Shown here one piece after another: positions 17,120 through 25,712 of a DNA stretch of 64,000 nt (position 1 is its first letter; each line of letters starts with the position of its first letter). The translations under genes and the position numbers were made by a program. The notes beneath the pieces are model-generated. The model did not search any database. It was given only the letters and a program-made list of their open reading frames with translations, and was not told the origin of the DNA. Source of the DNA: Bacteroidales bacterium (GTDB lineage: Bacteria; Bacteroidota; Bacteroidia; Bacteroidales; UBA1715); assembly GCA_024402335.1 (NCBI GenBank), contig JAKSTZ010000012.1, positions 1 to 64,000 of the forward strand, read 5' to 3'.

Positions 17120-18076
17120 TTATTTCTCTAATTCTTTCCAAGCCAAAGCGCTGGCACCAAGTACGGCAGCATTTTTGTCCATTAAACCGCTTAGTTTAAT
17201 GTCAACTTTGTTTCTGAAGATAGGAAGTAAATATTCTTCCATTGCAGCTTTTGTAGGGTTGATGATAGCATCTCCTGCTTTCGCTGGTCCACCAAACAAG
17301 AAAATAGTTGAAGGACTTGTATGGCAAACAACATCGGCGAGTTTCATACCAAGAATCTTACCTGTATATTCAAAACATTCTTTAGCGATTTCATCACCTT
17401 GTTGATATGCTTTGAATACATCGTATGAAGTAAGTTTATCGTTAGGAATTTCGCGTAGAACAGAAGGTTTACGAGAGTTGCAAAGTAATTCAGAAATAGT
17501 GCGGACAATACCAGTTGCCGATGCGTATGTTTCCAAACAACCTTTCTTACCGCAACCGCATTGACGACCGTTCATAAATACTGTAGTGTGACCAACTTCG
17601 CCGGCAAAACCGTCGTGTCCATAAACTAAATCACCATTTACAACTATACCGCTACCAAGACCGGTACCAAGAGTAATAACCACGAAATCGCTTAGGCCTT
17701 TTGCTGCACCGAAAATCATTTCGCCCATAGCGGCAGCGTTGGCATCGTTAGTGATGGCAATTTTCACATTAGGGAAATATTCACTCATAAGTTTGCAGAA
17801 AGGAACAGTTCCTTTCCAACTAAGATTAGGGGCTTCTTCGATAGTACCACGATGGTAGTTTGCATTTGGAGCACCAATACCGATTCCCAACAATTCCCAG
17901 TCGTTGTGTTTTTGTAATTCGTTAGAGATTAATCCACATAGATTCTTCATATATGGTTCTATCTCTGTATATTCTTTTGTAGGCGTAACAATGTCAGCCA
18001 AACAGTTTCCTTCTTTATCTACAAAACCAATGGCAGTATTTGTTCCACCAATGTCGATACCAACAGTAATTTGCAT
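17120..18076 (-). CDS. ROK-family sugar kinase (glucokinase-like)
   Basis: This is a cytoplasmic ATP-dependent hexose kinase, 318 aa from the ATG at 18076; a TTG three codons upstream is less likely. Motifs seen are phosphate loop DIGGTNT (8-14), catalytic Asp in ITNDANAA (Asp 111), TLGTGLGSGIV (second phosphate-binding segment), EVGH (160-163) and the zinc site CGCGKKGCLE (173-182), which together define ROK kinases. Glucokinase is the most common activity in Bacteroidota, but N-acetylhexosamine or mannose kinases look alike. It is first in a unit with the permease gene and has a good -7 box upstream. Confidence 0.92.
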   Translation of the reverse strand: MQITVGIDIGGTNTAIGFVDKEGNCLADIVTPTKEYTEIEPYMKNLCGLISNELQKHNDWELLGIGIGAPNANYHRGTIEEAPNLSWKGTVPFCKLMSEYFPNVKIAITNDANAAAMGEMIFGAAKGLSDFVVITLGTGLGSGIVVNGDLVYGHDGFAGEVGHTTVFMNGRQCGCGKKGCLETYASATGIVRTISELLCNSRKPSVLREIPNDKLTSYDVFKAYQQGDEIAKECFEYTGKILGMKLADVVCHTSPSTIFLFGGPAKAGDAIINPTKAAMEEYLLPIFRNKVDIKLSGLMDKNAAVLGASALAWKELEK

Positions 18077-18136
18077 AAAAATCAATATTTAAAATGTAAC
18101 TTTTATTTAGAAAGCATAATACATGCTTAAACCTTG

Positions 18137-18144
18137 CAAAGATA
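18137..18144 (-). promoter_or_regulatory. -7 promoter box for the ROK kinase-permease unit
   Basis: On the minus strand TATCTTTG, followed by C, matches TAnnTTTG and lies about 60 bases upstream of the ATG at 18076. No clear -33 element. Confidence 0.45.
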
Positions 18145-18171
18145 TGAAAATGAAAGAAAAATATAACGTAA

Positions 18172-18555
18172 TTATAGAGAAGAGTTGCAGAAATGATTTG
18201 CAATTTTCTTTCCTATAAATCCACCGATAATTGCTCCAAGACTGTTGGCAAAGAAATCGTCCAAATCGCAGGTACGATTACTCAAAACAGGTTGAAGAAG
18301 TTCTATAGCTCCGCTAAGAATGCAGATAACACCGATGGTTAGTAGGGTTCTCCGTAGTGTGACAACAAAGAAATGTCTGCTATTTATTAGAAAAAGTGCT
18401 GCAAGGCCAAGATACATGCAAATATGTATGACTTTATCTTCTTGTGGAAATAGCAGCCAACTGGTTTTTATGTGTTGTGAGGGCATAAAACTTGCGAATA
18501 ATATTGCGGCAAGCCAAAGGATAGTTGGACAGTATCGTAAGAATTTTATTCCCAT
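18172..18555 (-). CDS. VanZ-family membrane protein
   Basis: The 127-residue protein has four hydrophobic segments and the VanZ-like pattern: an early SFMPSQ motif, DKVIHICMYLGLAALF (conserved K-x-x-H near helix two), AIELLQPVLSNRTCDLDDFFANSLGAIIGGFIG (conserved E-x-x-Q and D-x-x-D-x-x-x-N-x-x-G). The family includes VanZ of teicoplanin resistance, but most members are of unknown function. Its start lies within the end of the TlpA-like gene (10-base overlap), so it is the second gene of that unit. Confidence 0.87.
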   Translation of the reverse strand: MGIKFLRYCPTILWLAAILFASFMPSQHIKTSWLLFPQEDKVIHICMYLGLAALFLINSRHFFVVTLRRTLLTIGVICILSGAIELLQPVLSNRTCDLDDFFANSLGAIIGGFIGKKIANHFCNSSL

Positions 18556-19910
18556 CTTAAACGTTTAAGTGATTCGAACAATTCGTTTGCCTCAATAGGT
18601 TTGCTGACGATTTTTCCTTGTTGAATAAGGAACATACTTGGCGTGCCATAAATGTAGTAGGCATTGGCAGCTTCACCATCCCAACCGTTGGTGTCGATGA
18701 GGTTTTTGGCTTTTTTGAAATTAGGATTTTCGTCGATGAATCTTTCCCAATTTGTAGTAGTTTCGTCTAATGATAAAGTTACCAATTTATATTTAGGGTT
18801 GCTCAGTTTGGCATAATGATTTATGATTTCGGGCATTGCTTGCGTACAATGTCCGCACCATGTCGCCCAAAAAATAAGAACAATGTTTTCGTTTGCAAAA
18901 TTTATGTCCTTCTGTGGATTCATAGCAGAAAGAATATCAAGAGGGGCTTGCTTACCAACAGCCAAGTCTGTATTGTTCATAGCTTTTCTGCGTAGTGTAG
19001 ATTCGTCATCGCTACTACAAGTGCTTTCCGAAAGATATTTTTGTGAGATATAGGTAACAATTTCTGTTGCACTCATAGATTCAAATCCGCCTAACAAATA
19101 GTTAACCACAAAGTTATATGTTTCGTTATTTACAGAAGCTTTTGCTAAGATAGTATCGACAGCCGACATAAAAATGGCATTTTTATTCGACTGTTGAATT
19201 TGTTGTGAGTATATCGAAAGATAGTGTATTGCAGCCGATGTAAAAACTTCGGAGTTGATGAGGGAAGCGTCCGAGAAATCAACATCATCGAAATTATGTG
19301 CTCTTAAAAACGCATTTTTCTCAGATTGTGAAAGCAACATAGGTGGAGCTGGTGTCTTCGACGATTGTATTACTTTCCATGCGTAGGTGTTTTTTCCCTG
19401 ACGTTGTAGATTCGCAAGATCATTAAGATATCCGCTTAGCAAGCGATTGTATTCAACTTCTGCTTGTCCGCGAAATTCGTCACCGATATAGTTGTTGTAG
19501 ATAGTTTCCAATAATTCTACCTGGTTGTTGAACAATGCATCTTTTGCTAAAAACGTGTAATACAAATCGTTTTCTTTCGATGCAAGAACTTGAATATATG
19601 CGTTAGGATTTATTGCCTCGGTTGCCATTGCTACATTCTCCTTGTTGAAAATAAAAGGGACTTCGGCATTATTAAGTTGCGGGAAAATAAATTTGTAGAA
19701 ACCAGTTTCGTCTTCGTCACTTAATGTGGTTTTGAATAAACCATATCGGTCGCCGATAATAGTATCGGTTAATATAGAAAGGTCACCTTCGACCTTTGTA
19801 AGATAAGCCGTCTGTCCACCGAATCCATTGACTGCAAGAGAAATCGAGTAATTAGTTGCAAGAACTTGCAATGAAAATAATATGCAGGAAAAAATACTGA
19901 GTATTCTCAT
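18546..19910 (-). CDS. TlpA-like thioredoxin-fold protein with N-terminal DUF4369-type domain, 454 aa
   Basis: A signal peptide (about 1-18) exports the protein. Residues 20-110 resemble the DUF4369 beta domain that precedes many Bacteroidota thiol-disulfide proteins. A helical middle region (110-310) follows. The C-terminal third is a thioredoxin fold with FWATWCGHCTQAMPEI, a CxxC pair at Cys 352 and Cys 355, and the cis-Pro in YGTPSMFLI. The likely role is periplasmic disulfide reduction, perhaps for cytochrome maturation or oxidative defence, but the partner is unknown. The gene diverges from rimP across a 143-bp region. The downstream VanZ-like gene overlaps it. Confidence 0.9.
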   Translation of the reverse strand: MRILSIFSCILFSLQVLATNYSISLAVNGFGGQTAYLTKVEGDLSILTDTIIGDRYGLFKTTLSDEDETGFYKFIFPQLNNAEVPFIFNKENVAMATEAINPNAYIQVLASKENDLYYTFLAKDALFNNQVELLETIYNNYIGDEFRGQAEVEYNRLLSGYLNDLANLQRQGKNTYAWKVIQSSKTPAPPMLLSQSEKNAFLRAHNFDDVDFSDASLINSEVFTSAAIHYLSIYSQQIQQSNKNAIFMSAVDTILAKASVNNETYNFVVNYLLGGFESMSATEIVTYISQKYLSESTCSSDDESTLRRKAMNNTDLAVGKQAPLDILSAMNPQKDINFANENIVLIFWATWCGHCTQAMPEIINHYAKLSNPKYKLVTLSLDETTTNWERFIDENPNFKKAKNLIDTNGWDGEAANAYYIYGTPSMFLIQQGKIVSKPIEANELFESLKRLRWE

Positions 19911-19960
19911 TTTTGTATGATTCTAAATATGTGACGAAAATAAACAAAAACTATCAAAAA

Positions 19961-19991
19961 CTTGTTGTTAAATGAAATTTAGTTATATTTG
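19961..19991 (+). promoter_or_regulatory. Promoter of the rimP-nusA-infB operon
   Basis: CTTG at 19961-19964 and TATATTTG at 19984-19991 are separated by 19 bp, which is the Bacteroidota -33/-7 spacing. Transcription would start at about 19998, only a dozen bases before the terminator-like hairpin at 20010. Confidence 0.6.
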
Positions 19992-20009
19992 CAACGTGAA
20001 TTATTGAAC

Positions 20010-20038
20010 GAGGGGACGCATGAGTCCCCTCTTTTTTT
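20010..20038 (+). terminator. Perfect terminator hairpin in the rimP operon leader (possible attenuator)
   Basis: GAGGGGAC (20010-20017) pairs fully with GTCCCCTC (20024-20031) around a six-base loop and is followed by seven T residues. It lies between the promoter and the rimP ATG at 20054. On the opposite strand no T-run follows, so it does not serve the divergent TlpA-like gene. It therefore looks like an early terminator in the operon's own leader. Confidence 0.75.
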
Positions 20039-20053
20039 GCACAAAACAGAAAA

Positions 20054-20533
20054 ATGGCAATAGAGAAAGCGAAAATAGAAGCGTTGGTGTCGGAGTTTAT
20101 AGAAGGAACCGATATGTTTTTGGTTTCGATAGAAATTTCGTCGGCTAATGTGATTATGGTAGAAATCGATGCGGATTCATCTGTAGATATTGATGCCTGT
20201 GTAGATTTAAGTCGTCATATAGAAGATGGTTTGGATCGCGACAAGGAGGATTTTGAATTGACAGTTGCTTCCGTAAGTTTATCAGAACCGTTTAAAATCT
20301 ATCGTCAATATTTAAAAAATGTCGGCAAGCAAGTTCGTGTAACAACAGCCGAGAGAAAATATGTAGGAGAGCTATTGTCTGTGTGCGAGGAATCAGTGAA
20401 AATAAAACACATAGATGTGGTGAAAGTACCACCAAAAAACAAAAAGAAAGAAATGGAATTCGAAACTGAAATACCTTTTTCGGACATCCAAAAAACAGAA
20501 TGTGTAATTCTATTTAAAAATAAGATAATTTAA
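20054..20533 (+). CDS. rimP: Ribosome maturation factor RimP
   Basis: RimP helps assemble the 30S subunit. The 159-residue protein has an N-terminal domain with VEIDADSSVDIDACVDLSRHIEDGLDRDKEDFELTVASVSL (matching the D...C..lSr.ie..LD....y.LEVsSPGl pattern, here with AS-V-S in place of SSPG), and a C-terminal SH3-like domain (about 85-159; VGKQVRV, FSDIQKTE). The loss of the usual SPG is common in Bacteroidota RimP. It leads the rimP-nusA-infB operon, the standard order in bacteria. Confidence 0.93.
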   Translation: MAIEKAKIEALVSEFIEGTDMFLVSIEISSANVIMVEIDADSSVDIDACVDLSRHIEDGLDRDKEDFELTVASVSLSEPFKIYRQYLKNVGKQVRVTTAERKYVGELLSVCEESVKIKHIDVVKVPPKNKKKEMEFETEIPFSDIQKTECVILFKNKII

Positions 20534-20563
20534 ATTTTAATGTCAAAGTAACAATTTAGAGCG

Positions 20564-21835
20564 ATGAAAGTAGAACAACATCAAAACTTAATGGATGCAT
20601 TTGCAGAGTTTAAGGCAGACAAAAATATCAATCGCCCAACGATGCAAAAGATTCTTGAAGAAGTTGTATGCAACTTGTTGAAACGTAAATTCAATATAGA
20701 AGACGATGAAGCTATTGAAAAGAGCTTTAACATCATTATAAATGCAGACAAAGGCGATTTCGAAATTTGGCACAATAGAGAAGTTGTTGCTGATGAAGAT
20801 TTTGAAGACGCTTTGAGTCAAATTTCTCTTTCGGATGCTCGTAAGATAGATGCTGATTTCGAAATTGGCGAAGATGTTACAGATAAGATTAGCATTAACG
20901 ATTTCGGTCGTCGCGAAGTGCTTTCTATTCGTCAAAACTTGATTTCAAGAACTATGGACTTGGAAAAGAACAATATCTACAATCAATACAAAGAAAAGAT
21001 TGGCGATATCGTAAGTGGCGAAGTGTACCAAGTATGGAAAAAAGAAGTGCTTATTATTGACGATGCAGGAAATGAATTGTATTTGCCAAAATCAGAACAA
21101 ATACCTTCTGATTTCTTCAAAAAAGGCGAAACAGTTCGTGGTGTTGTTGCACGTGTAGAAATGAAAAACGGCTCACCTATCGTAATCGTATCAAGAACAT
21201 CTCCATATTTCTTGGAACGTTTGTTCGAATTTGATGTACCAGAAATCATGGACGGTTTGATAACAATCAAGAAAATCGTTCGTATCCCTGGAGAAAAAGC
21301 AAAAGTTGCTGTAGAATCATACGACGATCGTATTGATCCAGTAGGAGCATGCGTAGGTATGAAAGGTTCTCGTATCCATGGTATTGTTCGTGAATTGAGA
21401 AACGAAAATATCGATGTGATTCCTTTCACAAGCAATATCCAATTGTTTATCCAACGTGCGTTGAGTCCTGCAAAAATCACTTCAATCACAGTTAACGAAG
21501 AAAAGAAAACTGCGAATGTATTTATGCAACAAGACCAGGTTTCTTTGGCAATCGGTAAAGGTGGTTCCAATATTAAATTGGCTATCCAATTGACAGGTTA
21601 CAATATTGAAGTTTACCGTGATGGTGCAGAACAAGACGGTGAAGAAGATGTTGACCTTGAAGAATTCAACGACGAAATCGACGAATGGGTAATTGAAGAA
21701 TTCCAAAAAATCGGTTGCGATACAGCGAAGAGCGTTTTACGCTTGAGCAAAGAGGAATTGTTGAGACGTACTGATTTGGAAGAAGAAACTATTGACGATG
21801 TATTGAGAATTCTTCGTGAGGAATTTGAAAACTAA
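20564..21835 (+). CDS. nusA: Transcription termination/antitermination protein NusA
   Basis: NusA binds RNA polymerase and nascent RNA, and affects pausing, intrinsic termination and antitermination. At 423 aa it is the normal length for Bacteroidota. It has an N-terminal polymerase-binding domain (about 1-130), an S1 domain (about 135-200; GDIVSGEVYQVWKKEVLIID), KH1 (about 235-290; GACVGMKGSRIHGIVRELRNENIDVI), KH2 (about 300-350; ANVFMQQDQVSLAIGKGGSNIKLAIQLTGYNIEV) and an acidic tail ending in a helix-hairpin-helix-like segment (about 380-423). It sits 30 bases after rimP and 68 bases before infB. It may act on the hairpin in its own leader. Confidence 0.97.
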   Translation: MKVEQHQNLMDAFAEFKADKNINRPTMQKILEEVVCNLLKRKFNIEDDEAIEKSFNIIINADKGDFEIWHNREVVADEDFEDALSQISLSDARKIDADFEIGEDVTDKISINDFGRREVLSIRQNLISRTMDLEKNNIYNQYKEKIGDIVSGEVYQVWKKEVLIIDDAGNELYLPKSEQIPSDFFKKGETVRGVVARVEMKNGSPIVIVSRTSPYFLERLFEFDVPEIMDGLITIKKIVRIPGEKAKVAVESYDDRIDPVGACVGMKGSRIHGIVRELRNENIDVIPFTSNIQLFIQRALSPAKITSITVNEEKKTANVFMQQDQVSLAIGKGGSNIKLAIQLTGYNIEVYRDGAEQDGEEDVDLEEFNDEIDEWVIEEFQKIGCDTAKSVLRLSKEELLRRTDLEEETIDDVLRILREEFEN

Positions 21836-21903
21836 ATCAAAATAAATCTAACTGGAACGAAACAAACCTTCTTTTATTAACGTAAAAAAGCAATTTATAT
21901 AAT

Positions 21904-24804
21904 ATGGCAAGATTAAGTAAGATAACAAAAGAGTTAAACCTAGGATTGGACACTATCGTGGATTTCCTCGAGAAGAACAATTGCAAAGTTGACCGTGACC
22001 CTAATGCAAAGATTCCTGATGAAATGTATGAATTGCTTAAACGCGAATTCAAACCGGAGGATGTAAAAGAAGAGGTTGCTGCTGACACAAGTCGCGGCCC
22101 AAAGGAAACTGTTTCGTTGCCAGAACCAGAACCTATGCCGGTTCGTGAACCTGAAGTGTTTACTACAACTAAGACAAAACTTACAGGACCAAAAATTGTT
22201 GGGACATTAGAAGACAACAACAAAAAGGTTGCTCCAAAAGAAGAGCCTATTGTTGAAGAACCTATACAAGAAGAGGTTAAGGAAGAAGTTGCTCCAGTTG
22301 TAGAAGAAGTTGTCGTAGAACAACCAGAACCTGTTTCTGAATCAGTGGAAGAAGTTATTTCTGAAGAAGAAAAAACCGAAGAACAACCTGAAGAAGAAGT
22401 TTTCAGATTGACTAAGGTTGCAGTTGCTACGCCAAAGGTTTTAGGTTCAATAGATTTAACTAGTCTTAATCAAAAAACTCGTCCTGATAAAAAATCTAAA
22501 AAGGAAAGAGAACAAGAAAGAAGAGAGAAGGAAAAACAACAAGCTCAAGCAAAGCAACAGTTTAATCCTTCACAAAATAAAGCAAAAGATCAAAATCAAC
22601 AACCAAAACGACAGAAGGAAGATTTCTTGAAAACAGAAACTCCAACGCTTAATAATCCAAAGGTTGTAGATAAAATTAACTTGCCATCTAATGAAGGTTT
22701 TGGAGACAGAAAGAGTGGCAAGGGAAAACGTGAACGTCTTCCGGGTGTAAAGGTTAATTATGAATCGGAATCTTTCAATACTGGAAATGGTTCAGGAAAG
22801 AAAGAAAAAGATTTTTCTCGTCAAGACAGAGAAAATAGACAACAAGGTAAAGGTGGCAAAAACGGCGGGAAACATGGAAAATATGGTTTCCGTGAAGAAG
22901 TTGACAGCGAAGACGTAGAACGTAACATTAAGGATGTACGCTCAAAACTTGGCAGTATGGGTAAAAAGACAAATACGTCTAAACATACTCGTGAAAAGAA
23001 AGAGAAAATCCGTCAAGAAATGGAGCTTGCAGAACTTGAACTACAGGAACAAGAAAAAATCCTTAAGGTTACCGATGTTGTTTCTGCAAACGACCTTTCT
23101 GCAATGATGAATGTTCCTGCAATGGATATTATCAAAGCTTGTTTTGAGATTGGTTTGATGGTATCGTTGAACCAACGTTTGGAAGCTGATACTATTCAAA
23201 TGATTGCAGAGAACTTTGGTTTTGAAGTACAGTTCGTAAGTGCAGATATTCAAGAAGCTATTGAAGATGATGTTGACAAACCTGAAGATTTGTTGCCTCG
23301 TCCTCCGATTGTTACGGTGATGGGTCACGTTGACCACGGTAAGACATCGTTACTTGACTATATCCGTAAGACTAATGTGATTGCAGGTGAAGCCGGTGGT
23401 ATCACACAACATATTGGTGCATACAGTGTTACATTGGCAAATGGTCGCCAAATCACATTCCTTGATACTCCTGGTCACGAGGCATTTACTGCTATGCGTG
23501 CTCGTGGTGCTCAGGTTACCGATATTGCAATTATCGTTGTTGCTGCCGATGACCAAGTGATGCCTCAAACTGTGGAAGCAATTAACCATGCCGCTGCAGC
23601 GGGTGTTCCTATTGTATTCGCAATCAATAAGATTGATAAACCAGGTGCTAACCCAGACCGTGTGCGTGAACAACTTGCCAATATGAACTACTTGGTAGAA
23701 GAATGGGGTGGTAAATATCAATGTCAGGAAATCGCTGCAAAATTTGGTAAGAATGTCGATGAATTGATGGAAAAAGTTCTATTGGAAGCAGATATGTTGG
23801 AATTGAAAGCAAATCCAAACAAACCGGCTCAGGGAACTGTTATAGAGGCAAAACTCGACAAAGGTCGTGGTTATACAACAAACTTACTTATCAGTAGTGG
23901 TACGCTACGTGTAGGTGATGTGATTTTGGCAGGTATGCATGCTGGAAAAATCAAGGCAATGTTCAACGAACGTGAACAAAGAATTAATGAAGCTGGACCT
24001 TCTACACCAGTTATGATTCTTGGTCTTGATGGTGCTCCACAGGCAGGTGATAAGATTCACGTGATGGACTCAGAACGTGAAGCTCGCGACATTGCAGCAA
24101 AACGTGAACGTTTACAACGTGAACAAGAACTTCGTGCAATGAAACCTGAAACACTTGAAGATATTGCTCGTAAGATAAAGATCGGAAATGTACAAGAATT
24201 GAACTTGATTGTGAAAGGTGATGTTGGCGGTTCAATTGAAGCATTGTCGGATTCATTGTTGAAACTTTCAACTGAAGAAATTCAAATTGTTATCAAACAT
24301 AAAGCGGTTGGTCAAATTTCTGAATCTGATGTTCTTTTGGCTTCGGCATCAAAAGCAATCATCGTTGGCTTCCAAGTTCGTCCTTCGGCAGATGCTCGTA
24401 GAATGGCAGAAAAACTTGGTATAGAAATTCGTTTGTATTCTATCATCTACGATGCAATTAACGAGGTGAAAGATGCAATGGCAGGTATGCTTTCTCCTGA
24501 AATTAAGGAAGAAGTTACTGGTAGTTGTGAAGTTCGTCAAGTATTCAAGATTTCTAAGGTTGGTACAATTGCAGGTTGCTTCGTTACGGATGGTAAGATT
24601 ATGCGTTCTTCTAAGATTCGCTTGATTCGCGATGGTATTGTAATCTTTACAGGTTCTTTGGCATCATTGCGTAAAGAGAAAGAAGATGTGAAGGAAATGA
24701 CAAAAGGTCACGAATGCGGTTTGAATATCAACAACTACAATGATATTCAAGAAGGCGATATGATTGAAGCATTCGAAGAAAAAGAAGTTTCAAGAACATT
24801 GTAG
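21904..24804 (+). CDS. infB: Translation initiation factor IF-2
   Basis: IF-2 is a GTPase that brings initiator tRNA to the 30S subunit. It has 966 residues. The N-terminal helix domain is [24 protein letters not shown] long low-complexity charged linker (about 60-390) is rich in Glu/Val/Pro, then in Lys/Arg/Gln. The IF2_N domain lies near 395-445. The G domain has G1 GHVDHGKT (474-481), G3 DTPGHEAF and G4 NKID. Domains II to IV follow, ending in [14 protein letters not shown]. The linker is length-variable between species. A strong terminator follows 20 or so bases after the stop, closing the operon. Confidence 0.98.
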   Translation: MARLSKITKELNLGLDTIVDFLEKNNCKVDRDPNAKIPDEMYELLKREFKPEDVKEEVAADTSRGPKETVSLPEPEPMPVREPEVFTTTKTKLTGPKIVGTLEDNNKKVAPKEEPIVEEPIQEEVKEEVAPVVEEVVVEQPEPVSESVEEVISEEEKTEEQPEEEVFRLTKVAVATPKVLGSIDLTSLNQKTRPDKKSKKEREQERREKEKQQAQAKQQFNPSQNKAKDQNQQPKRQKEDFLKTETPTLNNPKVVDKINLPSNEGFGDRKSGKGKRERLPGVKVNYESESFNTGNGSGKKEKDFSRQDRENRQQGKGGKNGGKHGKYGFREEVDSEDVERNIKDVRSKLGSMGKKTNTSKHTREKKEKIRQEMELAELELQEQEKILKVTDVVSANDLSAMMNVPAMDIIKACFEIGLMVSLNQRLEADTIQMIAENFGFEVQFVSADIQEAIEDDVDKPEDLLPRPPIVTVMGHVDHGKTSLLDYIRKTNVIAGEAGGITQHIGAYSVTLANGRQITFLDTPGHEAFTAMRARGAQVTDIAIIVVAADDQVMPQTVEAINHAAAAGVPIVFAINKIDKPGANPDRVREQLANMNYLVEEWGGKYQCQEIAAKFGKNVDELMEKVLLEADMLELKANPNKPAQGTVIEAKLDKGRGYTTNLLISSGTLRVGDVILAGMHAGKIKAMFNEREQRINEAGPSTPVMILGLDGAPQAGDKIHVMDSEREARDIAAKRERLQREQELRAMKPETLEDIARKIKIGNVQELNLIVKGDVGGSIEALSDSLLKLSTEEIQIVIKHKAVGQISESDVLLASASKAIIVGFQVRPSADARRMAEKLGIEIRLYSIIYDAINEVKDAMAGMLSPEIKEEVTGSCEVRQVFKISKVGTIAGCFVTDGKIMRSSKIRLIRDGIVIFTGSLASLRKEKEDVKEMTKGHECGLNINNYNDIQEGDMIEAFEEKEVSRTL

Positions 24805-24825
24805 TAGAATTTATTACGATAATGT

Positions 24826-24856
24826 AAAAGGCATTCCATTTTGGAATGCCTTTTTT
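24826..24856 (+). terminator. Intrinsic terminator after infB
   Basis: GGCATTCCA (24830-24838) pairs with TGGAATGCC (24842-24850) around a three-base loop, with A residues before and six T residues after. It ends the rimP-nusA-infB operon. Confidence 0.85.
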
Positions 24857-24864
24857 GTTTGTAT

Positions 24865-24892
24865 AAAAAAAGGACTAGTTAATAACTAGTCC
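24865..24892 (-). terminator. Intrinsic terminator for the minus-strand surface-protein cassette
   Basis: GGACTAGTT and AACTAGTCC (24872-24892) form a nine-pair stem with a three-base loop. On the minus strand it is followed by seven T residues (24871-24865). It lies about 60 bases past the stop of the lipoprotein gene ending at 24953. Confidence 0.8.
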
Positions 24893-24952
24893 CGCAAGCA
24901 AAACCAAAATGAAAAATTAGAATATCCAATTTTTATGGTTGTAACATAATGT

Positions 24953-25708
24953 TTAAAAAGTGTAGTGAACGCCAACTGATAAATGAAGTTTTGTTGTTCT
25001 TGAATAATCACTGTCGTCAACGATATTGGTAACATTGGTATATTCAGCAGTTTTTATTGGTAAAGAAATACCAATTTTGTGTATGAATTTAAAATGGTCA
25101 CCACCGATTCTGATAAAAGCCATGGGCTCTATATGGAATAGGCTAAAATTGCTTGAAAACATATCATTGTTTTTGTCTATTCCCCGATAACTATGGAATG
25201 ACGAAGCAATTCGACATGATGTTCCCCAATCAAGGAAACTAAATCGTTGGCCAAAATCAGTTTGAACAAATCCTAAGCCGTATTTGTTCTTAAAATCATC
25301 GTCAACAGCTCGTCCGTACCCACCTCCAATAAAGGCTTCTAACAATAGTTTGTTGGTATGGAGAAGATTGTATTTACCAACCGCCACTTCCGTATATCGG
25401 TGACTATATCTGCCGTGATTTGTAAGATCAATGTTTAGGTAACTATTGTTACTGGATTCATAGTTCTTTTTTGTGAAAATATCGTTATAGTTACAAATAT
25501 TGCCATATGAAAGGTTACCAGCTATTAGTGCTGAAAAATTGTGTGAGAATGCGTAACCGGCAGATGCTTGAACACTTGTTGTACTTAATGAGGTTTCTAT
25601 TTGAGCGTCACCTTTTTCTGTGAATAGGGGAGCATTTGTCATCGATGGAATGTACATCGATGAACAACTTGATAGAAATAGCGGTAGTAAATACAAATAC
25701 TTCTTCAT
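24953..25708 (-). CDS. Predicted outer-membrane lipoprotein with beta-barrel-like pattern, 251 aa
   Basis: A lipoprotein signal ends in LSSC (Cys at about residue 15). The mature part starts MYIPSMTNAPLFTEKGDAQ, a phrase typical of a family of Bacteroidota outer-membrane proteins of unknown function. It continues with alternating polar and hydrophobic strands (SVQASAGYAFSHNFSALIAGNLSYGN, EAFIGGGYGRAV) and ends in HLSVGVHYTF, an aromatic C-terminal strand like those of membrane barrels. It starts four bases after the hydrolase gene's stop, so it is the last gene in the cassette. A supporting role in anchoring or assembling the secreted hydrolase is possible but only inferred from position. Confidence 0.75.
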   Translation of the reverse strand: MKKYLYLLPLFLSSCSSMYIPSMTNAPLFTEKGDAQIETSLSTTSVQASAGYAFSHNFSALIAGNLSYGNICNYNDIFTKKNYESSNNSYLNIDLTNHGRYSHRYTEVAVGKYNLLHTNKLLLEAFIGGGYGRAVDDDFKNKYGLGFVQTDFGQRFSFLDWGTSCRIASSFHSYRGIDKNNDMFSSNFSLFHIEPMAFIRIGGDHFKFIHKIGISLPIKTAEYTNVTNIVDDSDYSRTTKLHLSVGVHYTF

Positions 25709-25712
25709 ACTA

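Noticed and set aside
17113..17127. Small GAGA/TCTC palindrome at the end of the ROK kinase gene
   Set aside because: A four- or five-pair AT-rich stem without a T-run; too weak for a terminator, and the next gene appears co-transcribed.
20983..21570. 195-codon minus-strand frame inside nusA
   Set aside because: It lies entirely opposite the S1/KH coding region. No start signal and no family pattern.
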